From assembly GCF_014647475.1 (NCBI RefSeq), contig NZ_BMPG01000001.1, forward strand, positions 930,001-994,000: a stretch of DNA of 64,000 nucleotides. The letters run 5' to 3'. This document shows positions 39,304 through 48,386 of this stretch, in pieces. The position numbers and the translations under genes were made by a program. The notes below the pieces were generated by a model. The model was not told the origin of the DNA and ran no database searches. It worked only from the letters and a program-made list of their open reading frames with translations. The number at the start of each line of letters is the position of its first letter. The first letter of the stretch is position 1. The DNA is from Halocalculus aciditolerans (lineage in GTDB: Archaea; Halobacteriota; Halobacteria; Halobacteriales; Halobacteriaceae).

Positions 39304-41409
39304 ATGAGCGACCCGACGCGGCGCAACCGACTCGACGAGGAGGCGAGCCCGTACCTCCGCCAGCACGCCGACAATCCCGTTCACTGGCAGCCGTGGGACG
39401 ACGACGCCTTCGAGGCTGCCGCGGAGCGCGACGTCCCCGTGTTCCTCTCCGTCGGCTACTCGGCCTGCCACTGGTGTCACGTGATGGCCGAGGAGTCCTT
39501 CGCGGACGACGACGTCGCCGAGACGGTGAACGAGCACTTCGTCCCCGTGAAGGTCGACCGGGAGGAGCGCCCGGACGTCGACGACGTCTACATGACGGTC
39601 GCACAGCTCGTGCGCGGCGGCGGTGGCTGGCCACTCTCCGTCTTCCTCACTCCCGACCGCCGGCCGTTCTGGGTGGGGACGTACGTCCCGAAGGAGGCGA
39701 CGCGGAACCAGCCGGGGTTCGAGCAGCTACTCGAGGACGTCCACGAGGCGTGGGAGACGGACCGCGAATCCATCGAGGAGCGCGCGGATCAGTGGGCGGC
39801 GGCGGCGCGCGGCGAGCTCGAAGCCGTACCGGACGAAGCCGGCGACCCGCCCGGAGCCGAGGTGCTCTCGGAGGCGGCGGCGGACGCGGTGCGGAGCGCG
39901 GACCGGGCGAACGGCGGATTCGGCCGGCAGCCGAAGTTCCCGCAGCCGGGGCGCGTCCGCCTCCTCCTCCGCGCCGCGCGCGAACTCGGCGGCGACGACT
40001 ACCGGGAGGTCGCGGCCGACGCGCTCGACGCGATGGCGAACGGCGGTCTCTACGACCACCTCGGGGGCGGCTTCCACCGGTACTGCACGGATTCGGACTG
40101 GACGGTCCCGCACTTCGAGAAGATGCTCTACGACCAGGCCGAACTCTCCACGGCGTACCTCGCGGGCTACCAGGCGACGGGCGAGGAGCGGTACGCCGAC
40201 GTCGTCGAGTCGACGCTCGCGTTCACCGACCGCGAACTCGGACACGATGCTGGCGGGTTCTTCAGCACGCTCGACGCGCGGAGCGACGGCGTCGAGGGGA
40301 AGTTCTACGTCTGGACGCCCGGCGAAGTTCGAGAGGTACTCGGCGACGATGACCTCGCGGCGCTCGCCTGCGACCGCTGGGGAATCACGGACGCGGGGAA
40401 CTTCGAGGGCGCGACGGTGTTGACGGCGGACGCGTCGCTCACGGCGCTCGCCGACGAGTACGGACTCAGCGAAGACGAGGCCGCGGCGCGCGTCGAGAAC
40501 GCCCGGGAAGCGCTGTTCGCGGCGCGCTCCTCGCGAACGCGACCGGCGCGCGACGAGAAAATCATCGGCTCGTGGAACGGCCTGATGGTGTCGGCGTTCG
40601 CCCGCGCGGGCCTCGCCTTCGACGACGAGTACGCCGCCCGCGCCGCCGACGCGCTCGGGTTCGTCCGCGAGCACCTGTGGAGCGAGGACGAGAACCGACT
40701 CGCGCGCCGCTGGAAGGACGGCGACGTGAAGGGCGACGGCTACCTCGAAGACTACGCCTTCCTCGCGCGCGGCGCGCTCGACACCTACGCGGCGACCGGC
40801 GACCACGACCACCTCGCGTTCGCGCTCGACCTCGCCCGCGCCCTGTGTGAGGTGTTCTACGACGCCGATGTGGAGGCGCTGTACGCCGCGCCCGCCAGCG
40901 ACGACCTGCTCGCGCGTCCGCAGGACCTCACCGACCAGTCGACGCCGTCGCCCGCGGGCGTCGCCGTCGACGTCCTCCAGCGCCTCGACGCGTTCGCGCC
41001 CGACGAGGCGTTCGGCGATATCGTCGACGCCGTCCTCTCGACGCACGCGGAGACCATCGAGAACAGTCCGCTCCAGCACGTCTCCCTCGTCGACGCCGCC
41101 GTCACGCGCGCGAACGGCCTCCTCGAAACGACGGTCGCCGCAGACCGCGTCCCCGACGAGTGGCGCGCGCTCCTCACCGAGTCGTATCGTCCGGACCTCT
41201 TGCTCACCCGTCGCCCGCGCGGCGACGGCGAACTCGACGCGTGGCTCGACGACCTCGGCGTCGCCGAGACGCCCGCAATCTGGGCGGACCGCGGGGCGCG
41301 GGACGGCGCGGACGCCACCGCCTACGTCTGCCGGCGCGCGTGCTCACCGCCGCTCCACGAGACCGCAGAAGTCGACTCCTGGCTGGCGGACTTCGCCGTT
41401 ACGCCGTGA
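39304..41409 (+). CDS. Thioredoxin-like DUF255 protein (YyaL/SPATA20 family)
   Basis: 701 residues. The N-terminal thioredoxin-fold domain holds YSACHWCHVMAEESF (Cys-x2-Cys, about residues 54-57), followed by an (alpha/alpha)6 barrel of the N-acylglucosamine epimerase type, with GGFHRYCTDSDWTVPHFEKMLYDQA and IGSWNGLMVSAFARAG. The biological role is unknown. Start ATG 39304 gives the conserved NRLDEEASPYLRQHADNPV. It overlaps the convergent thioredoxin-like gene by 11 bases. Confidence 0.92.
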   Translation: MSDPTRRNRLDEEASPYLRQHADNPVHWQPWDDDAFEAAAERDVPVFLSVGYSACHWCHVMAEESFADDDVAETVNEHFVPVKVDREERPDVDDVYMTVAQLVRGGGGWPLSVFLTPDRRPFWVGTYVPKEATRNQPGFEQLLEDVHEAWETDRESIEERADQWAAAARGELEAVPDEAGDPPGAEVLSEAAADAVRSADRANGGFGRQPKFPQPGRVRLLLRAARELGGDDYREVAADALDAMANGGLYDHLGGGFHRYCTDSDWTVPHFEKMLYDQAELSTAYLAGYQATGEERYADVVESTLAFTDRELGHDAGGFFSTLDARSDGVEGKFYVWTPGEVREVLGDDDLAALACDRWGITDAGNFEGATVLTADASLTALADEYGLSEDEAAARVENAREALFAARSSRTRPARDEKIIGSWNGLMVSAFARAGLAFDDEYAARAADALGFVREHLWSEDENRLARRWKDGDVKGDGYLEDYAFLARGALDTYAATGDHDHLAFALDLARALCEVFYDADVEALYAAPASDDLLARPQDLTDQSTPSPAGVAVDVLQRLDAFAPDEAFGDIVDAVLSTHAETIENSPLQHVSLVDAAVTRANGLLETTVAADRVPDEWRALLTESYRPDLLLTRRPRGDGELDAWLDDLGVAETPAIWADRGARDGADATAYVCRRACSPPLHETAEVDSWLADFAVTP

Positions 41410-41794
41410 GGTCCGCCGTGGAGAGCTGGTTCGCGAGCGTCACAGCGATGGAGTCCGGGGCGTCCTCGACGAAGCGAGCGAGCTCCTCGCCGTCGAGTTC
41501 GACGACGACCGTCGGAATCAACTCGATGTCGTACTCGTCGACGAGCTCGCCGGATTTCGAGCCGTCCGCGTTCTTCTCGACGGGGTAGTGGTGGACGCGG
41601 TCGCCGGCGGGGTCGACGCCCGCTTCGTCGAGCGCGGCCGCGAACGTCGGGAGCTGGTTCTGACAGTCGCCGCACCAGTCGCCGCCCCACACGCGGAAGA
41701 CGACGTTCTCACTGAGCGAGCGGAGCGTCCCCACCGCGTCGTCGTCGAGGTCGGCGTCCGCCGCGGGCTGCATCGTTTCGAGCGTGCCAGTCAT
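41399..41794 (-). CDS. Thioredoxin family protein
   Basis: 131 residues with active site WGGDWCGDCQ (Cys41, Cys44) and the cis-Pro strand IELIPTVVVELDG. It differs from classical WCGPC by GD between the cysteines, as in TlpA-like or YbbN-type halophilic thioredoxins. It likely acts as a disulfide reductase in the cytosol; no signal peptide. Its 3' end overlaps the DUF255 gene. Confidence 0.88.
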   Translation of the reverse strand: MTGTLETMQPAADADLDDDAVGTLRSLSENVVFRVWGGDWCGDCQNQLPTFAAALDEAGVDPAGDRVHHYPVEKNADGSKSGELVDEYDIELIPTVVVELDGEELARFVEDAPDSIAVTLANQLSTADLTA

Positions 41795-41992
41795 ACCCGG
41801 GAGAACGCACTCGACCGGCTTAACGCGTGCGGGGACGGAGAGATTCGCCAGCACTCGGCGGCGCGCCAGCAGCGTCGGTGACTCTCGCGCTGTCGACGGG
41901 GGTCGCTCCCGGCGTCGGCGGCATCGCTCGTCGTCGGCGGCCTCTGCCGGCGTCCATCACTCCCTTAAGCGTGAACTGCCTACGGGGGAGTA

Positions 41993-43027
41993 ATGAAGGA
42001 TAGCATACTGGACGCAATCGGCACGCCGCTGGTCCGCGTCGCCTCCCCCGAAGGCGCGACGGTCGCGGCGAAGGTGGAATCCTTCAACCCCGGTGGGTCC
42101 GCGAAAGACCGCCCCGCGCGAGCGATGGTCGAAGCCGCCGAGCGCGCCGGCGACATCGAACCCGGCGACCGCCTCGTCGAAGCGACGAGCGGGAACACGG
42201 GGATCGGCCTCGCCGTCGTCGCCGCCGCCCGCGGCTACGACCTCACCATCGTCATGCCCGCCTCGATGTCCGAAGAACGCCGCCGCCTCCTCCGCGCGTA
42301 CGGTGCGGACCTCGAACTCGTCGAGGGCGAGATGCAGACCGCCAACGCTCGCGCCGACCAGATCGCCGCGGAGGCCGACGCCTTCCTCATCGGCCAGTTC
42401 AAGAACCCCGCGAACCCGCGTTCGCACTACGAGACCACCGCCGAGGAAATCCTCGACCAGGTCGACGGCCGCGAAATTGACGCCTTCGTCGCCGGCGTCG
42501 GAACCGGCGGCACCATCACCGGCACCGCCACCCGCCTCCTCGAGGAGTTCCCCGACATGGAGGTCGTCGCCGTCGAACCCACCGAGAACGCCGTCCTCTC
42601 CACCGGCAAATCCGGGAACGACCGGTTCCAGGGGATGGGCCCCGGCTTCGTCTCCGACATCCTCGACGTCGACCTCATCGACACCATCGAAACCGTCGAC
42701 ATCGACACCGCCGAAGCCGAATGCCGCCGCCTCGCCCGCGACGAAGGCATCCTCGTCGGCCAGTCCTCCGGCGCTGCCAGCATCGTCGCCCGCCGCGTCG
42801 CCGAACGCATCGCCCAACCCGAACTCAACTGCCCCGACGTCGAACTCCCCGAAATGTTCGACAACCCCGGCGACCCCCCCGAACTCCGCTCCGACGGCGG
42901 CCGCGACCTCGACGACCACCGACCATCCTCCGACGGCGGCCCCGACGGCTACGACGACTGCCCCCTCGTCGTCACCGTCTTCCCCGACTCCGGCGAACGC
43001 TACCTCACCGCCGGGACCTTCGACTGA
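41993..43027 (+). CDS. cysK: PLP-dependent cysteine synthase
   Basis: 344 residues. PLP lysine K39 in NPGGSAKDRPA, the Asn loop EATSGNTGIGLA, and the phosphate-binding GVGTGGTITGTA are intact; GQSSGAAS is near the C-terminus. It makes cysteine from O-acetylserine or O-phosphoserine and sulfide. The last 40 residues are Asp/Gly-rich with a hydrophobic end (CPLVVTVFPDSGERYLTAGTF), longer than in bacteria. Element C follows the stop. Confidence 0.92.
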   Translation: MKDSILDAIGTPLVRVASPEGATVAAKVESFNPGGSAKDRPARAMVEAAERAGDIEPGDRLVEATSGNTGIGLAVVAAARGYDLTIVMPASMSEERRRLLRAYGADLELVEGEMQTANARADQIAAEADAFLIGQFKNPANPRSHYETTAEEILDQVDGREIDAFVAGVGTGGTITGTATRLLEEFPDMEVVAVEPTENAVLSTGKSGNDRFQGMGPGFVSDILDVDLIDTIETVDIDTAEAECRRLARDEGILVGQSSGAASIVARRVAERIAQPELNCPDVELPEMFDNPGDPPELRSDGGRDLDDHRPSSDGGPDGYDDCPLVVTVFPDSGERYLTAGTFD

Positions 43028-43029
43028 AC

Positions 43030-43306
43030 TTTTCTATTGTCGTTCGAAAGGCGCTTCGCGCCTTTCGTGATGACGAGACGGCAGCGCCGTCTCGAACCAC
43101 GAGCGCTGGCGGAGCCAGCGCTCGATAAAAAGCTTCACCAAAACCCTCCTCGCTCCCAGGGTCGGAGCAAAGCTCCTCCTTGCCCGCACTCGCTCCGCTC
43201 GCGCGGACTCCGGTCGCTCGTCGGCCTCGCGCTCGCTGGCTCGCGGCTTCGCCGCTCGCCTATTCCGTCGCGCTTCGCGCGACGTGCCGCTCGCGCGAGT
43301 GAACGG
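43030..43306 (+). repeat. Multi-hairpin 3' element, copy C (after cysK)
   Basis: T-tract 43030-43033 after the cysK stop. Two extra hairpins come first: CGAAAGGCGC/GCGCCTTTCG (43045-43067) and CGAGACGGC/GCCGTCTCG (43074-43094). Then hairpin 1: CGAGCGCTGGC (43100-43110)/GCCAGCGCTCG (43114-43124), loop GGA, followed by ATAAAAA and CTTCACCAAAA. Hairpin 2 is long and holds the 60-base arm shared with copy D. It ends GCGCGAGTGAACGG (43293-43306). Confidence 0.78.
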
Positions 43307-43503
43307 CGACCCTTCCGGGTTCTTCGAACCACTCGGGTCACCGATGCCGGACGGATATCCCTCCAACTCCGGTTAGCATTCGCCGCCCGAGCGGTCCGTT
43401 AGAACCCGATTCACTCGCCGTAGGCGAGGCCCAAGCGCGACCAGAGTCCGCGCGAGCGGAGCGAGTGCGGGCAAGGAGGAGCTTTGCTCCGACCCTGGGA
43501 GCG
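43151..43503. repeat. 60-base perfect inverted repeat between cysK and the convergent gene
   Basis: 43151-43210 is the exact reverse complement of 43444-43503, base for base, with 233 bases between. Each arm lies inside one multi-hairpin element (C and D), so the two elements face each other. The internal hairpin GGTCGGAGCAAAGCTCCTCC is found in both arms. Confidence 0.9.
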
Positions 43504-43567
43504 CGCAGGGCTTTTAGTGAAGGTTTTTATCGAGCATGGCGCAGCGCGCCATGCTCGCAATAAAAAA
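43408..43567 (-). repeat. Multi-hairpin 3' element, copy D (after the gene ending at 43570)
   Basis: Read on the minus strand: T-tract (43562-43567), hairpin 1 of 12 bp CGAGCATGGCGC/GCGCCATGCTCG (43531-43557), then ATAAAAACCTTCACTAAAAGCCC. Hairpin 2 is closed by GCCC/GGGC (43508-43511 with 43429-43432) and extended by the 60-base arm. Hairpin 3 is CTCGCC/GGCGAG (43414-43428), then TGAATC. The region 43307-43407 between C and D holds no gene that I can support. Confidence 0.82.
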
Positions 43568-43569
43568 GT

Positions 43570-44022
43570 TCATGCGAAGAATTCGCCTTTCGTCACTCTG
43601 ACGACGACGGATTCGTCGTAGTCGGCGCGTTCGTAGGTTCCTTCTTGGGCGTCGCCGCGGAGGACGAAAGTCGGGTCGACGAGGCGGTCGTCGTCGACGC
43701 CGTAGACTTTGAGGCGGTTGACGGGTTCGTCGGGGTCGAGGTCGCCGTCGCGGATCTGGCGGGCGAGGGGGCGAGAGAGCCATTCGGTGGTGCTGACGGA
43801 CGGCTCGCGGATGATGGCGTCGCGGGTGAGGCGGGCGAGGTACCAGTTGAGGTCGTTGAGGAGGGTGACGGCGTTCCCGAGGCTGTTCGTCCGTAGCTGG
43901 AGGGTGTTCGTCCAGGGTTCGGAGACGTCGTAGGTGGCGAGGGCGCGGCGCGCGGTCTCGTAGGAGTAGATGTCGATGCGGAGGTCGACGTCCTCCTTGC
44001 CGAGGAGGCAGACGCGAGTCAC
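43570..44022 (-). CDS. Conserved haloarchaeal protein (possibly DUF5804), coupled to thiI
   Basis: 150 residues, soluble, mixed alpha/beta: TRVCLLGKEDVDLRIDIYSY, then SLGNAVTLLNDLNWYLARLTRDAI, and the C-terminal PTFVLRGDAQEGTYERADYDESVVV. No catalytic motif seen. GTG start overlaps the thiI stop by four bases (GTGA), so it is probably co-translated and may serve in the same tRNA modification route. The DUF number is from memory. Element D follows. Confidence 0.78.
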   Translation of the reverse strand: MTRVCLLGKEDVDLRIDIYSYETARRALATYDVSEPWTNTLQLRTNSLGNAVTLLNDLNWYLARLTRDAIIREPSVSTTEWLSRPLARQIRDGDLDPDEPVNRLKVYGVDDDRLVDPTFVLRGDAQEGTYERADYDESVVVRVTKGEFFA

Positions 44023-45218
44023 CGCGCGTCCACCTCGCCGAGCTCGCCACGGGGGTCGATAGTGGTCGCTGACTGGGCGGCCGCTCGCGCCCACTCGGGG
44101 AGGGCGTCGGGTTCGGCGTCGATGGTGGCGGCGTGCGAGCCCTTCGTCTCCGGGCTGTTCGGTGCGAGGCGCTCGCAACCGACGTTCATCGTGGAGTCGC
44201 GATAGGTGTCGAGGTCGCGGGCGAGCGCGATAATCTCCTGTTTGTCCATCGTGAGGAGCGGGCGGTGGACGGGGAGGCTGGTGGCGCGGTCGACGACGCC
44301 GAGGTTCGTCGTCGTCTGACTCGACTTCTGCCCGATAGCCTCGCCGGTGACGATGCCGACGGCCCCGGTCTCGTGGGCGATCTCCTCGGCGACCATGTAC
44401 ATGAAGCGGCGGTAGGAGAGCATTCTCGTCTTGCCGACCTCGTCGTGGAGGCGCTGCGCGTACTCGCCGGCAGCAACGCGGCGGACGGTCATGTCGTAGT
44501 TCGGCGCGAAATCGGCGAGGCGGCGGACGGTTTCGACGGCGCGCGCTTCGTGGTCGGGGCCGCCGAACGGGCCGAGGTCGAGGTAGACCGGGATAATCGG
44601 CGCGCCGCGTTTCATCCCGAGGTAGGCGGCGACGGGCGAGTCGATTCCGCCGGAGACGAGCGCGACGAGCGGGTTCTGCGTCCCGAGCGGGAGGCCGCCC
44701 GGGCCCTCCCGGTTTTCGAGGAAGACGAACGCCTCTTCCGCTCGGACTTCGACGGAGAACGTCACGTCGGGGTCGTCGAGGTCGACTTCGGGGTCGAAGG
44801 CGTCTTCCACCGCTTCCCAGACGGCCTGTCCGCCCACGCGGCCGACGTCCTCGCTCGTGAAGTCGTGCTCGCCGGCGCGGCGGGCGTCGACGGCGAACGC
44901 GCCCTCCGTATAGGCGTCGCGCGCGGTTTCGGCGAGGACGCCGGTGATGTCGTCCATCTCGGGGGTGACGCTTCGCGCGGGGCTAGCGGAGACGACGCCG
45001 AACGCGTCGCTCGCGGCGTCCGCCGCCGCGTCGGGGTCGGTCTCCCGAATCACGAGCCGCCCCCACTGGCGTTCGACGCTCCCCGGAATCCCTCTGTCCG
45101 CGAGGAGCGCCTCGATGTTCTCGGCGAGCCGCTGCTCCATCTTCCCCTGCACGCGGCTACTCTTCACGCCGACGTCCCCGTGCCTCACGAGGACGCAATC
45201 GGCTCCCGGCGGCTGCAT
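44019..45218 (-). CDS. thiI: ThiI-type tRNA 4-thiouridine synthetase
   Basis: 399 residues. An N-terminal ferredoxin-like/THUMP part (to about 170) is followed by the PP-loop ATPase with VALVSGGIDSPVAAY (about 187-201), then GEYAQRLHDEVGKTRMLSYRRFMY and GIVTGEAIGQKSSQTTTNL. The C-terminal rhodanese domain with the persulfide Cys of E. coli ThiI is missing, as in most archaea, so sulfur must come from another carrier. It thiolates U8 of tRNA. I prefer ATG 45218 over GTG 45224. Confidence 0.9.
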   Translation of the reverse strand: MQPPGADCVLVRHGDVGVKSSRVQGKMEQRLAENIEALLADRGIPGSVERQWGRLVIRETDPDAAADAASDAFGVVSASPARSVTPEMDDITGVLAETARDAYTEGAFAVDARRAGEHDFTSEDVGRVGGQAVWEAVEDAFDPEVDLDDPDVTFSVEVRAEEAFVFLENREGPGGLPLGTQNPLVALVSGGIDSPVAAYLGMKRGAPIIPVYLDLGPFGGPDHEARAVETVRRLADFAPNYDMTVRRVAAGEYAQRLHDEVGKTRMLSYRRFMYMVAEEIAHETGAVGIVTGEAIGQKSSQTTTNLGVVDRATSLPVHRPLLTMDKQEIIALARDLDTYRDSTMNVGCERLAPNSPETKGSHAATIDAEPDALPEWARAAAQSATTIDPRGELGEVDAR

Positions 45219-45353
45219 AGTCACTGAGAGACTCCCGGGGAATAAACCGCCTTCGCCTCGCAGGATTCTCCCGTCTTCGATACTGACGTCGACGGAACCC
45301 GGTTACACTCGCGTCAGCGCGCACTCAAGTCCCCACGTCCCCTACGACGAGGT

Positions 45354-46343
45354 ATGGCAGAACCGAACCCCACGCCGGGGATTCATCACGTGACGTGCAT
45401 CGCGGGCGACCCGCAGGAGAACCTCGACTTCTACGTCGGGACGCTCGGCCTCCGCCTCGCGAAGCGCTCCATCAATCAGGACGACCCCTCGACCTACCAC
45501 TTCTTCTTCACGGACGCGGAGGGGACGCCGGGGACGAGCATGACGTTCTTCCCCTGGGAGGACATGCGGCAGGGGAAGGTCGGCTCCGGGCAAGTGTCTC
45601 GAACGGCGTTCCGCGTGCCCGAGGGCAGCCTCGACTACTGGGAGGGCCGCTTCGACACCTACGGCGTCGACTACGACGACCGCGTCGAGCGCTTCGGCGA
45701 GACCGTCCTCCCCTTCCGCGACCCGGACGGCCTCCCCGTCGAACTCGTCGAAGTCGAAATTCCCGACGACGATCCAACCGTTCCGTGGACGGAGTTCGTC
45801 CCCGAGGAGCACGCTATCCGCGGCTTCCACTCCGTGACGCTCTGGCTCGCCGACACCCAGCCCACCGAGGAACTCCTCGGCGTCATGGGCTTCGAGGAGG
45901 TCGGCGAGGAGGAAGCCGAGGGCGACACGCCCGGCGACGTCCGCACGCGCTTCGAAGCCACCGGGAAAGTCGGAAGATACGTCGACGTCCTCCCGACCAT
46001 CCAGGGCGGCCGGCAGGGCCACGGCACCGTCCACCACGTCGCCTTCCAGACCCCCACGGACGACGACCAGGACGCGATGCGGAACGCCGTCCGCTCGCGC
46101 GGCCTCAACCCCACCCCGCAGATCGACCGCCACTGGTTCCGCTCCGTCTACTTCCGCGAACACGGCGGCGTCCTCTTCGAACTCGCCACCCGCGAACCGG
46201 GATACACCGCCGACGAACCCCTCGACGACCTCGGCGGCCGCCTCGTCCTCCCCGGTAAGTTCGAAGCCCAGCGCGACCAGATCGAAGCCGGCCTCACCGA
46301 CATCACCATCCCCGAACCCGAAAACGTCGAAGCCGAGAACTGA
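45354..46343 (+). CDS. VOC (glyoxalase fold) ring-cleaving dioxygenase-like protein
   Basis: 329 residues with two tandem VOC modules. The metal ligands fit PGIHHVTCIAGDP (His in strand 1), FHSVTLWLADTQPT, HHVAFQTPTDDDQDAM and the C-terminal GGVLFELATREPG (Glu). This resembles extradiol dioxygenases and the ring-cleaving MhqO-like group, but substrate and activity are unproven. Acidic and complete; ends PEPENVEAEN. Confidence 0.85.
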   Translation: MAEPNPTPGIHHVTCIAGDPQENLDFYVGTLGLRLAKRSINQDDPSTYHFFFTDAEGTPGTSMTFFPWEDMRQGKVGSGQVSRTAFRVPEGSLDYWEGRFDTYGVDYDDRVERFGETVLPFRDPDGLPVELVEVEIPDDDPTVPWTEFVPEEHAIRGFHSVTLWLADTQPTEELLGVMGFEEVGEEEAEGDTPGDVRTRFEATGKVGRYVDVLPTIQGGRQGHGTVHHVAFQTPTDDDQDAMRNAVRSRGLNPTPQIDRHWFRSVYFREHGGVLFELATREPGYTADEPLDDLGGRLVLPGKFEAQRDQIEAGLTDITIPEPENVEAEN

Positions 46344-46471
46344 CGCCGTCGGACGGGGAGATGGGGGCTTTTGCGGTGATGGTTCGGTCGTTAGGTGGAT
46401 GTGCGAGTCTATCGCCCGTCAGTCCGGGACCTCGACCGAGATTTCTTGTAGGCAGGGAAGAATGTCCCAGC

Positions 46472-46816
46472 ATGACTGATCCGGAATCGCTGGCGGTCGG
46501 CGGTCTTGCTGGAGTGGCTGCAGCTGGCGTCAACTATATCGATGGGCTGGAGAGCGTGCAACTCTTGGTGTGTCTCGGAGCAGTCTGGGCAGTCGGTGGG
46601 TGGTCACTGTCTCAGAATCGCCGAGTCCTGCGGCACTCAGACACCGTACATCGACTGCTATGTGTTCTGTTACTTGTCGGTATTCCGCCGTTCGCCATTC
46701 ACGCCGACCTCCCGCTCGGCGAGTTTCGGGTTCCCCTCATGTTTCTCGCAACGGGCGTCGCAGCTGCAGGCATCGGTCTGGGAGCAGATATGAACAAATC
46801 GAGCAATGGGAACTGA
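46472..46816 (+). CDS. Small membrane protein in an AT-richer patch, function unknown
   Basis: 114 residues with three or four hydrophobic helices (about 8-25, 30-47, 60-77, 88-108). Codons are clearly less GC-rich than the neighbours (for example GAA, TTT, TGT in runs), suggesting recent arrival. The patch from about 46380 to 46900 is AT-richer throughout. Start ATG 46472 chosen by the run of compact coding sense. It sits between the VOC gene and element E. Confidence 0.6.
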   Translation: MTDPESLAVGGLAGVAAAGVNYIDGLESVQLLVCLGAVWAVGGWSLSQNRRVLRHSDTVHRLLCVLLLVGIPPFAIHADLPLGEFRVPLMFLATGVAAAGIGLGADMNKSSNGN

Positions 46817-46980
46817 ACCGTAGCTCCATGACCGCAGATGAATCCCGACGGGAAGGAGTGACGCAGGACTCTTCCGGTAACCTCCCACCCTGTACTGAAC
46901 GGTGAGAATTTCCTATCGCAGGTGAAACGAACGAGCGTTGAGCGTCCGCGAGCGAGCGGCTCGAAGAGCCCGAGCGGAGC

Positions 46981-47091
46981 GGTTCACTCGCGCGATAGCG
47001 CGAGGCCCAAGCGACCCCAGAGGGGTCGCGCAGGGCTTTTGGTGGAGCTTTTTATCGAGCGCCCGGCGACGCCGGGCGCTCGCAATAAAAA
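46981..47091 (-). repeat. Multi-hairpin 3' element, copy E (after the S-adenosylmethionine synthetase gene)
   Basis: Read on the minus strand: T-tract (47087-47091), hairpin 1 of 12 bp CGAGCGCCCGGC/GCCGGGCGCTCG (47056-47082), ATAAAAAGCTCCACCAAAAGCCC, hairpin 2 GCGACCCC/GGGGTCGC closed by GCCC/GGGC, and hairpin 3 CTCGCGC/GCGCGAG (46987-47004). Further inverted words (GAGCGAGCGGCTCG region) extend to about 46930. Same order and orientation relative to the gene as the other copies. Confidence 0.84.
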
Positions 47092-47097
47092 GGTCCG

Positions 47098-48318
47098 TTA
47101 GAAGGTAGAGAGTTCGCCGTCGATGACGCGTTGGGTGATGTCGGTGACGTTGGCGAGTTCGTCGTCGACGATGGCTTGGATGTCGGCTTCGACGTCGGCG
47201 ATGGCGGTGTCGTCGTCGGTGACGACGTGGACGTCGGCGACGTGGGGTTCGTCGATGGGGCGGCCGATCTGGGAGAGGAGGCGGACGCGGAGGTCGCGGA
47301 TTCCCTCTACTTCGTCGACGACGGAGTGCGCGATTTCGGTGGAGAGGAGGTTGTAGATCTTCCCGATGTGGTTGACGGGGTTCTTTCCACTGGTTGCTTC
47401 CATGCTCATGGAGCGGTTGGGGGTGATGAGGCCGTTGGCGCGGTTTCCTCTTCCTACTGAGCCGTCGTCGCCCTGTTCGGCGCTGGTGCCGGTGGTGGTG
47501 AGGTAGATGGAGCCGTCTTCGTAGTCGTCGGCGGTGTTGACGTGGACGGAGACGTCGCGCGTGGTGTATTCGTCGGCGAGGTCGAGGACGGCGGACTGGA
47601 TGTCGCCGACGAGTGCTTCGTAGTCGTCGAGGCCGTCGATGTAGGCGTCGACGGCGGCGGCGGCGACGGTGAGGTCGATCTGGTCGCCTTCGCGTTTCCC
47701 CATGACTTTGACGTCCTGACCGATGCCGGGGTGGTCGTCGTGGAACGCGCGGTTGAGGTAGCGTTCGGTTTCGAGGACGAGCGTCTCGGTTTCGGTGAGG
47801 GGCGCGTGGCCGACGCCGAAGGAGGTGTCGTTCGCCATCGGGACCTGCTTGCCGTCCTCGCCGAAGACGTCTTGGAGGTCGCCGGATCCTTCGCCGAGTT
47901 TCACGTCGACGATGACGTCCGTTTCGAGGTCGAGGTCGGGGAAGTGCTCGCGGAGGTAGTCGCGCGCGGCTTCGAGCGCGATGGAGTCCACGGGGATGTG
48001 GTGTTCGACGCCGTCGTCGTCGACGTAGTACTTCGTCGCGCGGCCGACGATGAGGATGTAGATGGGTTCGACGACTTCGCCGCCGCCGTAGGCCGGCGCG
48101 GCGTTCCCGGCGACGAGCTGCGTCTCGTCCGTGTTGTAGTGGAGGACTTTCCCGACGCGGTCGAGGTAGGTCTGGGCGAGCTCTCGGGAGACGCGCTCGG
48201 CGATGCCGTCACAGATGGAGTCGGGGTGGCCGATGCCCTTTCGCTCGACGATTTCGACGGCCTCGTCCTCGACCGCGCCGCGGTCGAGGGTCTGCACGCG
48301 GATGTTCCGCTCAGTCAT
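47098..48318 (-). CDS. Archaeal-type S-adenosylmethionine synthetase
   Basis: 406 residues, the divergent archaeal methionine adenosyltransferase. [17 protein letters not shown] and [16 protein letters not shown] at the start, [14 protein letters not shown] and the ATP site [29 protein letters not shown] toward the C-terminus are diagnostic. Makes AdoMet from ATP and methionine. Length is typical (about 400). I checked the upstream region by eye and saw no riboswitch. Element E follows the stop. Confidence 0.96.
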   Translation of the reverse strand: MTERNIRVQTLDRGAVEDEAVEIVERKGIGHPDSICDGIAERVSRELAQTYLDRVGKVLHYNTDETQLVAGNAAPAYGGGEVVEPIYILIVGRATKYYVDDDGVEHHIPVDSIALEAARDYLREHFPDLDLETDVIVDVKLGEGSGDLQDVFGEDGKQVPMANDTSFGVGHAPLTETETLVLETERYLNRAFHDDHPGIGQDVKVMGKREGDQIDLTVAAAAVDAYIDGLDDYEALVGDIQSAVLDLADEYTTRDVSVHVNTADDYEDGSIYLTTTGTSAEQGDDGSVGRGNRANGLITPNRSMSMEATSGKNPVNHIGKIYNLLSTEIAHSVVDEVEGIRDLRVRLLSQIGRPIDEPHVADVHVVTDDDTAIADVEADIQAIVDDELANVTDITQRVIDGELSTF

Positions 48319-48386
48319 ACTCGCTCTTGGCGCTCGCCCGGCCTATAACCTTCCGGAACCACACGGACTGTGAGTATACCTACCAG

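Noticed and set aside
47098-48386. SAM riboswitch before the AdoMet synthetase gene
   Set aside because: The 68-base spacer to the CYTH gene is too short and shows no paired elements of such a switch.
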